A DNA stretch of 64,000 nucleotides from JAKPAM01 sp047601745. GTDB lineage: Bacteria > Pseudomonadota > Gammaproteobacteria > Burkholderiales > Burkholderiaceae_E. This document shows positions 16,571 through 25,042 of the stretch, in pieces. Where the stretch lies: assembly GCA_047601745.1 (NCBI GenBank), contig JASGIS010000001.1, forward strand, positions 4,340,001 through 4,404,000, written 5' to 3'. Each line of letters begins with the position of its first letter. Position 1 is the stretch's first letter. The notes under the pieces were generated by a model. The model was given only the letters and a program-made list of their open reading frames with translations. It was not told the DNA's origin and made no database searches. The position numbers were made by a program, and so were the translations under genes.

Positions 16571-16929
16571 GTTGCTGGCTTGGCCAGCCAATCACGTGCG
16601 CGACGCATCTCTTCGCCGACCTCGTCGGCAGCGGTCTTGTCCGTGCCAGTCAGCGGAATGGCCTGGCTGGATAGCAACGTCAGCATCTCCGCCAGCGGCT
16701 TGCCCGCCATGCGCGCGGCGAACCCTGCCGACACCGCCCCGTTGCGGAACAGCGAAACCGCCAGCGCCACTCGCACGGCAGGCAAGTCGGGGACGCCCAA
16801 CTGTTCCAGATCCACCAACAACGCTTGCGGATGGTCGCGGTTCATGACCACGACCATGTCGTCGTGGCGTGCGGCGGCCAGCGCCGTGCTGGGATTGGCC
16901 TTGAGTTGACGGATATTGACGGTCTTCAT
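16567..16929 (-). CDS. Antitoxin: Phd/YefM-like N terminus with UPF0175 C terminus
   Basis: This 120-residue protein begins MKTVNIRQLKANPSTALAAAR...VVVMNRDHPQALLVDLE, which resembles a Phd/YefM DNA-binding N terminus. It continues VRVALAVSLFRNGAVSAGFAARMAGKPLAEMLTLL, the UPF0175 helix pair. It is first in the operon and overlaps the DUF3368 toxin by 4 bases, so the two are translationally coupled. It would neutralise the toxin and autorepress. A broken relative lies at 12675-12786, and its R21 segment (16740-16760) recurs twice upstream. Confidence 0.85.
   Translation of the reverse strand: MKTVNIRQLKANPSTALAAARHDDMVVVMNRDHPQALLVDLEQLGVPDLPAVRVALAVSLFRNGAVSAGFAARMAGKPLAEMLTLLSSQAIPLTGTDKTAADEVGEEMRRARDWLAKPAT
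16740..16760. repeat. 21-bp direct repeat R21, copy 3 (within the intact antitoxin gene)
   Basis: This copy is in its coding context in the intact antitoxin and so is likely the source of the two displaced copies at 12739 and 15559. Confidence 0.9.
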
Positions 16930-17267
16930 GTTGTCGAGGCCCGTAATGGGCTACAGCATGTAGGAACATTGGAAACGTAGCAGGCCCCATGAAATTCCGC
17001 AATCACGAATGGCGGATCGGGCTGGTCTCCGGACGCCCTTCAGGGCCGTCGCCATCCGACTTGATCGTTCCTGAGCTCGGCTCATGGCGAAGACGAACAT
17101 TCGGCGCGTACTCCCCCTCGCGCCGCGTGTATCTCCGCCGCATCAATGCGGAAAATCTGTCGCGAAATTGGCAGAAATCGCCGAAGTGGCCTCCTACCAT
17201 TGCCGGCTCGGATCGTCCGCTGGCCGCTCCGGAAAAACCAGTTCGCCCAATGACGAGGAGACTTCAG
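16930..17267. other. Gene-free interval between antitoxin and DUF1254 gene
   Basis: These 338 bp lie between divergent genes. They hold the upstream regions of the antitoxin (minus) and of the DUF1254 gene (plus), and repeat A copy 2 at 17149-17211. An open frame that runs through here in phase with the DUF1254 gene is not supported, because the signal peptide and ribosome site lie at 17268. No convincing promoter consensus was seen. Confidence 0.6.
17149..17211. repeat. Repeat A, copy 2
   Basis: This is the partner of 15578-15640. It ends 57 bp before the DUF1254 start codon and is probably the original location. Confidence 0.88.
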
Positions 17268-18686
17268 ATGCTTCGCGGTTTCAAGATGTCGATGACGCTT
17301 TGCGTGGCGTCGTGGCTGTCGGTCGTGCCGGCCCACGCCGCGGCCGCGGCGGCGCCGCTGACCCCGGAGGAAGCGCACCAGATCGGTGTCGAGGCCTATA
17401 CCTACGCGTATCCGCTCGTGCTGATGGAGGTCACGCGACGGGTCGCTTCGAACGTCGTGCAGCCCGACCCGCAGCGTCTGCGCGCGCCGATGGGCCAGTT
17501 CGCCCACGCGCCCAAGTATCCCGACGCGACGTTCAAGGACGTCGTGCGGCCCAATGCCGATACGCTGTACTCGATGCTCTGGTTCGACGTCGGCAAGGAG
17601 CCGCTGGTGTTCAGCATGCCCGACACCGGTGGGCGCTACTACGTGCTGCCGATCATGGACATGTGGACCGACGTGTTCGCGACGCTCGGCTCGCGCACGA
17701 CCGGCACCGGCGCCAACGAGTTCGTGCTCGTCGGCCCGCATTGGAAGGGCGCGACGCCCGCCGGCATGCGCGTGATCGTCAGCCCGACCAATACCGGCTG
17801 GGTCATCAATCGCATCCAGACCAACGGTGCCGATGACTACGATCACGTCCACAAGCTGCAGGCCGGTTTCAAGGCCGTGCCGCTGAGCCAGCGCGGCAAG
17901 ACGTTCAAGCCCGCGCCGGGCGTCGTCGATCCGGCCATCGACATGAAGACCCCGCCGGTCCAGCAGGTCGCGAAGATGACGCCCGACGCGTTCTTCTCGC
18001 TGTTCGCGAAGCTGATGCGGACCAGCCCTCCGCATGCCGCCGACTACGCGACGCTGATGCGCCTGGAACGGCTGGGCATCGTGCCGGGCAAGGACTTCGT
18101 GCTGGCCGACGCGCCACCGGTCGTCAGGGACGCGCTGACCCGCGCCGCGCCCGACGCGCTCGCGCGCATGATGGAGCGCGGGCCCCAGTTGCGTCCGCGT
18201 CGCGACGGCTGGGTCGTGTCGACCGTGCCGCTCGGCGTCTACGGCAACAACTACCTGCTGCGCGCGTACATTGCGTTCGGCGGGCTCGGTGCGCTGCCGA
18301 ACGAGGATGCGATCTACCCGAGCACTGCGACCAGCGCGGACGGCAAGCCGCTGACCGGCGAGAACCGCTACGTGCTGCATTTCGACAAGAGCCAGTTGCC
18401 GCCGGCCGGAGCGTTCTGGTCGCTGACGATGTACGGCGCCGACCAGTTCTTCGTCGACAACCCGATCAACCGCTATGCGATCGGCGACCGAGACAAGCTG
18501 ACGTACAACGCCGACGGCTCGCTCGATCTGTACCTTCAGCACACATCGCCGGGCAAGGACAAGGAGTCGAACTGGCTGCCGGCACCGCAGGGCCGCTTCA
18601 CGATGAACCTGCGCGTCTACCTGCCTTCGGTGGAGGCGCTCGACGGGCGTTGGGGACCGCCGGCGGTGCAGCGCGCCGCGGATTGA
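17268..18686 (+). CDS. DUF1254/DUF1214 domain exported protein
   Basis: This 472-residue protein has a signal peptide (about 1-24, FKMSMTLCVASWLSVVPAHA) and is likely periplasmic. The N-terminal DUF1254 region includes EAYTYAYPLVLMEVTRR and RPNADTLYSMLWFDV. The C-terminal DUF1214 region includes RAYIAFGGLGALP, GENRYVLHFDKSQLPPAGAFWSLTMY and DLYLQ. The biochemical role of this family is not established. ATG 17268 has a GAGGAG site 8 bases upstream, which overrides the longer frame. It stands alone in its transcription unit. Confidence 0.9.
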   Translation: MLRGFKMSMTLCVASWLSVVPAHAAAAAAPLTPEEAHQIGVEAYTYAYPLVLMEVTRRVASNVVQPDPQRLRAPMGQFAHAPKYPDATFKDVVRPNADTLYSMLWFDVGKEPLVFSMPDTGGRYYVLPIMDMWTDVFATLGSRTTGTGANEFVLVGPHWKGATPAGMRVIVSPTNTGWVINRIQTNGADDYDHVHKLQAGFKAVPLSQRGKTFKPAPGVVDPAIDMKTPPVQQVAKMTPDAFFSLFAKLMRTSPPHAADYATLMRLERLGIVPGKDFVLADAPPVVRDALTRAAPDALARMMERGPQLRPRRDGWVVSTVPLGVYGNNYLLRAYIAFGGLGALPNEDAIYPSTATSADGKPLTGENRYVLHFDKSQLPPAGAFWSLTMYGADQFFVDNPINRYAIGDRDKLTYNADGSLDLYLQHTSPGKDKESNWLPAPQGRFTMNLRVYLPSVEALDGRWGPPAVQRAAD

Positions 18687-18786
18687 GACGCGCCGGCGAG
18701 AAAGAACGGGTCTGAAGGGGGCGTCGCTCGGATGCCCACACGGTCGACGGGCGAGCGGACCAAGCTATGATTGGCAGGGTCGCCCG

Positions 18787-18881
18787 TCGACGGCGCGCGT
18801 GCCCGTCGATGGCGGATGACCCTCCCGACGGCGCATGGGCCTCTCGACGGCGCTTGCGCTTTTCGATGGCGCATGGGCCAT
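18787..18881. repeat. Five 19-bp degenerate tandem repeats
   Basis: Units start at 18787, 18806, 18825, 18844 and 18863, exactly 19 bp apart, each beginning with TCGAYGGCG (CCGACGGCG in the third). They end about 90 bp before the ATG of the isocitrate-lyase-like gene. As 19 is not a multiple of 3 they are not a coding repeat. The remainder of the 283-bp gap holds nothing recognisable. Confidence 0.85.
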
Positions 18882-18969
18882 CGCTGCCATCGCGCACTGC
18901 CGCCGTGTCCGGCTCGCTGCTCGGCCCGGCGGCGGGCGGCACTCTCTTCACCCCCATTCGGAGCAACGC

Positions 18970-19830
18970 ATGTCCACCCGCAAGCAACTGAAGCAACTCG
19001 TCGAGGCCCGCAACGGCCTGGTCGTTCCCGGCGCGTTCAACGCGCTGTCGGCCAAGGTGATCGCCGACCTGGGTTTCAAGGCCATCTACGTCACCGGCGC
19101 GGGCGTGACCAACATGTGGTACGGCATGCCCGACCAGGGTTTCATGGGCCTGCACGAGATCGCCGATCATACGGCGCGCATCCGCGACGCGGTCGACGTG
19201 CCGCTGATCGTCGATGCCGATACCGGCTTCGGCAACGCGCTGAACGTGATCCACACGGTTCGCACGCTCGAGCGCGCGGGGGCCGACTGCATCCAGCTCG
19301 AGGACCAGGTCGCGCCCAAGCGCTGCGGCCATTTCTCGGGCAAGGAAGTGATCAGCACCGAGGAGGCCGTCAGCAAGATCAAGGCCGCCGTCGATGCCCG
19401 CCGCGACCCCGATTTCCTGATCATGGCCCGCACCGACGCCGCCGCCACGCACGGCTTCGAGGCCGCCGTCGAGCGCGCGCAGAAGTTCGCCGAAGCCGGC
19501 GCGGACATCCTGTTCGTCGAAGCCGTGACCAAGGCTGAGGAAGTGCGCGCGCTGCCCCAGCGCCTGGCCAAGCCGCAACTGATGAACATGGTGATCGGCG
19601 GCAAGACGCCCATCTTCAACGCCGACCAGTTGGCCGAGCTGGGTTTCGGCATCGTGCTCTACGCGAACGCCGCGCTGCAGGGCGCGGTCGCGGGCATGCA
19701 GAAGGCGCTGACCGTGCTGCGCGACGAGAAGGAAGTGCAGGAATCCAGCGGTCTCGTCGCCCCGTTCGCCGAGCGCCAGCGGCTGGTCGGCAAACCCGAC
19801 TGGGACGCGCTCGAAAAACGCTATACCTGA
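18970..19830 (+). CDS. Isocitrate lyase/PEP mutase superfamily enzyme
   Basis: This 286-residue TIM barrel belongs to the ICL/PEPM superfamily. Family features: VVPGAFNALSAKVIADLGFKAIYVTGAG, the Mg-binding DADTGFGNALNV, the acidic LEDQVAPKRCGHFSGK with the catalytic-loop KRCGH, and IMARTDA. The KRCGH motif is shared by methylisocitrate lyases, 2,3-dimethylmalate lyases and related C-C lyases. The exact substrate cannot be settled from sequence. There is no prpC nearby and the prpE at 27320 is not linked, so a 2-methylcitrate role is not supported by context. ATG 18970 is used; upstream in-frame codons lie in a tandem repeat. Confidence 0.9.
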   Translation: MSTRKQLKQLVEARNGLVVPGAFNALSAKVIADLGFKAIYVTGAGVTNMWYGMPDQGFMGLHEIADHTARIRDAVDVPLIVDADTGFGNALNVIHTVRTLERAGADCIQLEDQVAPKRCGHFSGKEVISTEEAVSKIKAAVDARRDPDFLIMARTDAAATHGFEAAVERAQKFAEAGADILFVEAVTKAEEVRALPQRLAKPQLMNMVIGGKTPIFNADQLAELGFGIVLYANAALQGAVAGMQKALTVLRDEKEVQESSGLVAPFAERQRLVGKPDWDALEKRYT

Positions 19831-19874
19831 GTTCGCGGTTCTCCGAACGCGCCCTGATTGCGGTCCGCGTTATC

Positions 19875-19895
19875 ATGTAATATCATTTGTTACAT
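19875..19895. promoter_or_regulatory. Inverted repeat overlapping the Rrf2-family start codon
   Basis: ATGTAA (19875-19880) and TTACAT (19890-19895) form a perfect 6-bp inverted repeat with a 9-base centre in an AT-rich pocket. The right half overlaps the ATG of the Rrf2-type regulator, so binding there would block its expression. It is probably the autoregulatory operator. Confidence 0.6.
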
Positions 19896-20346
19896 GAAAC
19901 GCGACAGCAAGCTTTCTTCCGTGCTCCATGTGCTGCTGCACATGGCGTACAGCGACCGTGCGCTGACTTCCGAAGAGCTCGCCGGCTATCTGGGCACGAA
20001 CCCCGTGGTCGTTCGGCGGGTGCTCGGCAATCTGCGGGAACTCGGTTACGTCGATGCCGCGAAGGGTCACGGCGGCGGATGGTCGATCACCTGCGACCTG
20101 AACCGGACCACGCTGAGCGACATCTACCGCGCCGTCGGTTCGCCTGCCGTCTTCGCGATGGGCAACCGGGTCGAGCATCCGACCTGCCTGGTCGAACAGG
20201 CGGTCAACGCGGCGCTGGACGACAGCTTCAGGGAAGCCGAGGCCTTGCTGAACGCGCGTCTGGCCGGCATCACGCTGGCCGATCTGTCGGCGGATTTCAA
20301 CCGCCGTCTCGCGCAACATCAGGGGGCTGTCACGCATGGACACTGA
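19894..20346 (+). CDS. Rrf2 family transcriptional regulator
   Basis: This 150-residue winged-helix regulator begins MKRDSKLSSVLHVLLHMAYSD, with helix-turn-helix ELAGYLGTNPVVVRRVLGNL and wing AAKGHGGGWSI, the Rrf2 (YwnA-like) layout. Only one cysteine is seen in the sensor part (HPTCLVEQAV), so it lacks the three-Cys Fe-S site of IscR/NsrR. No Shine-Dalgarno precedes the ATG and the start lies inside an inverted repeat, so the mRNA may be leaderless. It overlaps the downstream flavoprotein by 11 bases and probably controls it. Confidence 0.93.
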   Translation: MKRDSKLSSVLHVLLHMAYSDRALTSEELAGYLGTNPVVVRRVLGNLRELGYVDAAKGHGGGWSITCDLNRTTLSDIYRAVGSPAVFAMGNRVEHPTCLVEQAVNAALDDSFREAEALLNARLAGITLADLSADFNRRLAQHQGAVTHGH

Positions 20347-21238
20347 ATCCCGGAGCGCTTTCGACGTCGTCGTGATCGGCGGCAGCTACGCCGGCCTGTC
20401 GGCCTCGATGCAGTTGGCCCGCGCGCGTCGTCGGATCATGGTCGTCGATGCGGGCTCGCGCCGGAACCGTTTCGCCGCGACCTCGCACGGTTTCCTCGGG
20501 CAGGACGGGCGTTCGCCCGATGCGATCGCCGCCGAAGGCAGGCGGCAATTGCTCGCTTATCCGAGCGTGCGATGGCTGGATGGCGAGGCCGCGCATGCGG
20601 AGCCGGCGCAGGACGGATTTCTCGTGCGCTTGAAGTCCGGCGACGACGTGCGGACGCGTCTGCTGATCCTGGCCACCGGCGTGGTGGACGAGCTGCCGGA
20701 CGTACCGGGACTCGCCGAACGCTGGGGCAGGCACGTTTTTCACTGCCCTTATTGCCACGGCTACGAGCTGGACCAGGGGCGCATAGGCGTACTGGCGGTC
20801 AGCCCGATGTCCTTGCATCAGGCGATGATGTTGCCGGACTGGGGCACGGTAACGCTGTTCACGAACGAAGCCGTCGAACTGGACGATGCGCAGCGCCGGA
20901 CGTTGGCCGCGCGCGGCGTGGCGATCGAGCCGACGCGCGTGACGGCGATCGTCGATGCCGCGACCGTCCAGTTGGTCGATGGCCGCCGTGTCGTGCTGGA
21001 TGGCTTGTTCACCGCTTCGCGCGTCCGCATGGCCAGCCCGATCGCCGAACGCTTGGGATGCGTCTTGGATGAAGGACCGATCGGCACTTATATCCGCACG
21101 GACGACTTCAAGGAAACCTCGGTGAAGGGCGTCTTCGCCTGCGGTGATGCCGCCCGCATGGCGGGCAACGTCGCCTTTGCCGTCGGCGATGGCGCGCAGG
21201 CCGGCGTCGGCGCGCACAAGACGTTGCTGTTCGGCTGA
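20336..21238 (+). CDS. Thioredoxin-reductase-like FAD/NAD(P) oxidoreductase
   Basis: This 300-residue flavoprotein has an N-terminal FAD-binding GxGxxG-type loop (VVVIGGSYAGLSASMQLARA). A redox-active CPYC pair lies at Cys137-Cys140 (HCPYCHGYEL), and the second FAD motif is GVFACGDAARMAGNVAFAVGDG. The second nucleotide-binding site has VLAVSPMSLHQAMM and lacks a clear GxGxxG, so NAD(P)H use is uncertain. Such stand-alone enzymes next to Rrf2 regulators are usually under thiol or electrophile stress control. The start overlaps the regulator gene. Confidence 0.92.
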   Translation: MDTESRSAFDVVVIGGSYAGLSASMQLARARRRIMVVDAGSRRNRFAATSHGFLGQDGRSPDAIAAEGRRQLLAYPSVRWLDGEAAHAEPAQDGFLVRLKSGDDVRTRLLILATGVVDELPDVPGLAERWGRHVFHCPYCHGYELDQGRIGVLAVSPMSLHQAMMLPDWGTVTLFTNEAVELDDAQRRTLAARGVAIEPTRVTAIVDAATVQLVDGRRVVLDGLFTASRVRMASPIAERLGCVLDEGPIGTYIRTDDFKETSVKGVFACGDAARMAGNVAFAVGDGAQAGVGAHKTLLFG

Positions 21239-21409
21239 AGGGCGGGTTACCGGCGCCAAAGCGGGTCGGTTCCGGTTCGTCGACGCGGTCGACAGCCGGC
21301 AGGATCCACGGCCTGAGCATTCGTGCGGGCAAAGGGTCGAAGGCCCCGGACCGGCGGCCGATGCCAACGGTCGATATCGGCTTCGGCGAAGCGCGCTTAG
21401 CATCAGCGC

Positions 21410-24004
21410 GTGACTTCGATCCTGTTCGCGCTGCGGCTTCCGATCGCGTTATATGTCTGCGCGGGCATCTGGCTCGTCCATCAGCGCCCGTCGCTTGCCG
21501 CTCCGCAATGGGGGCCGGCGTGCATGGTCGCCGCTGTCGCCGCGCTGATCGTCGCCCATCGCTGCCGCGCAGCGCGTCCGGCAGGACGCCAGGCGTTGGC
21601 GGTGACCGCCTGCATCGTGATCGGCATCGGCTGGGCGCAATGGCTGGCTCATGACCGTCTGCAGGCGCGTATCGCATCGTCGAGCCAGGGGCAGTCGCGC
21701 ACGTTCGACGCGCGCATCGAGCGGATGCCGATCGTCGCCGAAGACGGCGTGCGGCTCGTCGCGCGCGTCGTCCGCTGCATCGAGTCCGGCGGCGATTGCC
21801 GCGAGGGGCAGCAGCTCCGCCTGTCCTGGCGGTCGCCGACCGCGGTGTTCGAACCCGGCCAGGTGTGGCGCTTCCGTGCGCGCTGGCGCTTACCCCATGG
21901 GCTGTCGAATCCTCATGGCTTCGATGCCGAGCTGCGCGCGCTGCAGGACGACATCGCGGTGACCGGCAACGTTTCGGCGGCCTGGCGGCCGTCGGGTCCG
22001 GACGGGCAGAATGGGCAGGACAGGCAGGACGGGCAGGACGGGGAAGCCGAAGAGATCTTTTCTCTGCGCCACCTGTTCGAACGCTGGCGCACGCGACTGG
22101 CCGGGCGGATCGTCGCGGCGACGCCGTCGCTGTCGGCCGATGCGCGCGGCGTGCTGCTGGGGTTGGTGATCGGCGACCAGGCGTCGATCAGCGCCGAATG
22201 GTGGGCGCTGTTCAACCGCACCGGGATCGGCCATCTGTTCAGCATCAGCGGCGGGCACGTCACGATGTTCGCCGCCGTCAGCGCGTCGCTGGTCGCGCTG
22301 CTGTGGCGGAATCGCCGGCTCGCGCGTGCGATGGCGCGCTGGACCGGGCGCCCGCCGGCCGGATGGCTGGCGACGCCGCATGCGTGCTGGTCGGCCGGCG
22401 TGTCGGGCGCGTTCGCGTACGCGGGGCTCGCCGGTTGGGCGCTGCCCGCGCAACGGACCTGCTGGATGCTGCTGGCCGCCGGGCTCGCCTCGCTGAGCGG
22501 CCGCGCGCGCGGGCCGTCGACGGTGCTGGGCATCGCGTTGCTGATCATCGTCGCGGCCGATCCGTGGGCACCGCTGTCGCCCAGCCTGTGGCTGTCGTTC
22601 GTCGCGGTCGGCGTGATCCTGATGGTGTCGCAGCGCCGGGCGGTCGCCGAGCCGGTCGCGCCCGGCTGGCGGCGGCGCGCGATCGGCGTGCTGGCGGGCG
22701 CGGGCCGCGCGCAATGGGCGGTGACGCTGATCATGGTGCCGGTCGGCGCGCTGTTCTTCGCCGGTACGTCGTGGATCAGTCCGTTCGCGAACGCGCTGGC
22801 GATTCCGCTGGTGTCCCTGCTGGTGACGCCGGCCGCGATCGTCGGGGCGCTGCTCGCGGGCATCGACCCGGCGCTGGGCGCCCCGGTGCTGGGGCTGACC
22901 GGCGCGGGCGTGCAGTCGATGGTCGACGCGCTGAACGACGTCGATCGCTGGGCCGACGGCGCTCGGCATTTCAACTGGACGCTCGGCGTGCCCGATACCG
23001 CGACGCTGCTGCTCGCGCTGGCCGGCTGCGTCGCGCTGCTCGTGCCCTGGCCGATCCGGCATCGTCACTGGTTCGCGATGGCATTGCTGCCGGCGCTGGT
23101 GTCGGTGACGCCGTCGGCGGCCGGTGACGGCTGGACGGTCACGGCGATCGACGTGGGGCAGGGCATGGCGGTGCTGGTCGAGGGGCCGGGCTTTCGGCTG
23201 TTGTACGACACCGGGCCGCGGCAGGGCGCGGGCGCGGATGCCGGCTCGCGGGTGATCGTGCCCTGGCTGCGGGCGAGGGGCATCACGCGGCTGGATGCGC
23301 TGGTGCTGTCGCACGACGATGACGATCATGTCGGCGGCGCTTCGTCGATCCTGGCGGCGATGACGGTCGATCGCGTCTACGGCGCGTTGCCGGCGATGCA
23401 TCCGCTGGTGCGCGAGTCGCCGCGCTTCGAGCCGTGCCGGCGCGGCGAGGGCTGGCGATGGCAGCAGACGCGTTTCGAATGGCTGCATCCGGGGCCGGAT
23501 CCCGATCGCGACGGGCGGCGCGTGAAGGACAACGCGCGCAGTTGCGTGCTGCGCATCGACGGTCCGGCCGGCAGCCTGCTGCTGCCCGGCGACATCGAGG
23601 CGCCGCAGGAAAAGGCGCTGCTCGCCGATCCGGGCGCGCCGGGGCTGAAGGCCGACGTGCTGATCGCGCCGCATCACGGCAGCCTGACCTCGTCGACGCC
23701 GGCCTTCGTCGCGGCCGTCGATCCGGCGCTGGTCGTGTTCCAGGCCGGTTATCGCAATCCGTTCCGGCATCCGCGGCCCGAGGTCGTTGCGCGCTACGCG
23801 GCGCGATGCGCGTGGATCGCGCGTACCGATGCGGCGGGGGCGATCACGATCCGGCTGGCTCCGGAGCAGCCGATCGTGCTGACGCGCTGGCGCGAACGCG
23901 CGCGCCGCTACTGGCACCTGGACCGTTCGGACCTCGACGAAGCGGATGCGAGTGAGGCGGATACGAATCTCCATGCGGGGCGATCGGTTTCGCCCGCCTG
24001 CTAA
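21410..24004 (+). CDS. comEC: DNA internalization competence protein ComEC/Rec2
   Basis: This 864-residue inner-membrane channel carries single-stranded DNA into the cytoplasm during natural transformation. The order is: an N-terminal hydrophobic DUF4131 region, the Competence domain (DARGVLLGLVIGDQASI and FSISGGHVTMFA, then many membrane segments), and a C-terminal metallo-beta-lactamase domain (VTAIDVGQGMAVLVEG, LSHDDDDHVGG, LLPGDIEAPQEKALL, IAPHHGS). GTG 21410 gives a normal length. A 9-bp coding repeat lies at 22001-22045. It is usually adjacent to tatD, but here the accessory region separates them. Confidence 0.95.
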   Translation: MTSILFALRLPIALYVCAGIWLVHQRPSLAAPQWGPACMVAAVAALIVAHRCRAARPAGRQALAVTACIVIGIGWAQWLAHDRLQARIASSSQGQSRTFDARIERMPIVAEDGVRLVARVVRCIESGGDCREGQQLRLSWRSPTAVFEPGQVWRFRARWRLPHGLSNPHGFDAELRALQDDIAVTGNVSAAWRPSGPDGQNGQDRQDGQDGEAEEIFSLRHLFERWRTRLAGRIVAATPSLSADARGVLLGLVIGDQASISAEWWALFNRTGIGHLFSISGGHVTMFAAVSASLVALLWRNRRLARAMARWTGRPPAGWLATPHACWSAGVSGAFAYAGLAGWALPAQRTCWMLLAAGLASLSGRARGPSTVLGIALLIIVAADPWAPLSPSLWLSFVAVGVILMVSQRRAVAEPVAPGWRRRAIGVLAGAGRAQWAVTLIMVPVGALFFAGTSWISPFANALAIPLVSLLVTPAAIVGALLAGIDPALGAPVLGLTGAGVQSMVDALNDVDRWADGARHFNWTLGVPDTATLLLALAGCVALLVPWPIRHRHWFAMALLPALVSVTPSAAGDGWTVTAIDVGQGMAVLVEGPGFRLLYDTGPRQGAGADAGSRVIVPWLRARGITRLDALVLSHDDDDHVGGASSILAAMTVDRVYGALPAMHPLVRESPRFEPCRRGEGWRWQQTRFEWLHPGPDPDRDGRRVKDNARSCVLRIDGPAGSLLLPGDIEAPQEKALLADPGAPGLKADVLIAPHHGSLTSSTPAFVAAVDPALVVFQAGYRNPFRHPRPEVVARYAARCAWIARTDAAGAITIRLAPEQPIVLTRWRERARRYWHLDRSDLDEADASEADTNLHAGRSVSPAC
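22001..22045. repeat. 9-bp in-frame minisatellite in comEC
   Basis: Five near-copies of GACGGGCAG encode a DGQ/NGQ/DRQ run between the DUF4131 and Competence domains. Length variation would change a linker, not the frame. Confidence 0.8.
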
Positions 24005-24098
24005 GATCCGTCGGTGAATCCGGCCGCGTGCCCATGCCCGCGGCCGGACGGCTCGGCGGCGGCACGATCGCCCGCACATCGCGATGCAAGGAGAGGAG

Positions 24099-25013
24099 AT
24101 GGCGACGACTTCGTCCACGGATCGTGGCGCAACGACGGGCAGCGCCCCGGCGTTGCTCGATATCGGCGAACCGGTACTGCGCTACGTGAGCTGCGCGCAC
24201 CCCGGCGGCCTGCATCGGATGGCGTACTGGGAATGGGGGCGCGCGGACAATCCGGACGTGGTCGTCTGCGTGCACGGCCTGACGCGGACCGGCCGCGATT
24301 TCGACGTGCTCGCGTCGCGGCTGGCCAGGCGCTTTCGCGTCGTCTGTCCCGACGTCGTCGGCCGCGGCGCGTCGGATCGTTTCGGCAAGCCCGATCTGTA
24401 CACGGTGCCGATCTACGTGGCCGACATGGTCACGCTGGTCGCGCGGCTGGGCGTCGAGTCGGTCGACTGGGTCGGGACCTCGATGGGCGGGATCATCGGC
24501 ATGGTCTACGCGGCGACGCCCGGCAACCCGATCCGGCGGCTGGTGCTGAACGACATCGGCCCCGAGATATCCGAAGCCGGCCTGCAGCGGATCGGCGGCT
24601 ATGTCGGCGAGATCCCGACCTTTGCCAGCTTCGACGAGGCCGAGCGTGCGGTGCGGCAACTGATCGCCGATTTCGGTCCGCTCGACGATGCGCAGTTCCG
24701 CGTGCTGTCGCGCCACTATATCGTCGAGCGCGATGAGCGATGGACGTTCCACTACGATCCGGCGATCGCCCAGGCTTTCCACGCCGCCCAGGCGAGCGGG
24801 CCGGCCGCGCCGCTGTGGCCGCTGTGGGATGCCATACAGGGACCGGCGCTGGTCGTGCGCGGATCGCGTTCCGACATCCTGTCGGCCGAGGTCGCGCAGC
24901 AGATGACGCAGCGCGGGCCGCGCGCGCAGTGTTACGAGGTGGACGGCGTCGGACACGCGCCGAGCCTGATCCCCGACGACCAGGTCGCGGCGATCGAACG
25001 ATTTCTGTCCTGA
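24099..25013 (+). CDS. Alpha/beta hydrolase
   Basis: This hydrolase has 304 residues from ATG 24099, chosen because an AAGGAGAGGAG ribosome site lies directly before it; ATG 24084 is inside that site. Core features are the oxyanion motif VCVHGLTRTGRDF, the nucleophile elbow GTSMGG, the acid region GSRSDILS and the catalytic His in GVGHAPSL. The substrate is unknown. A RidA gene follows after 29 bp, so the two are probably co-transcribed. Confidence 0.92.
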   Translation: MATTSSTDRGATTGSAPALLDIGEPVLRYVSCAHPGGLHRMAYWEWGRADNPDVVVCVHGLTRTGRDFDVLASRLARRFRVVCPDVVGRGASDRFGKPDLYTVPIYVADMVTLVARLGVESVDWVGTSMGGIIGMVYAATPGNPIRRLVLNDIGPEISEAGLQRIGGYVGEIPTFASFDEAERAVRQLIADFGPLDDAQFRVLSRHYIVERDERWTFHYDPAIAQAFHAAQASGPAAPLWPLWDAIQGPALVVRGSRSDILSAEVAQQMTQRGPRAQCYEVDGVGHAPSLIPDDQVAAIERFLS

Positions 25014-25042
25014 TCAACGAGCGAGTCTGAGGAGCTTTTCGC

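Noticed and set aside
18835..18969. N-terminal extension of the ICL-like enzyme
   Set aside because: The in-frame extension is encoded by 19-bp tandem repeats and adds residues absent from the family; ATG 18970 gives the normal N terminus.
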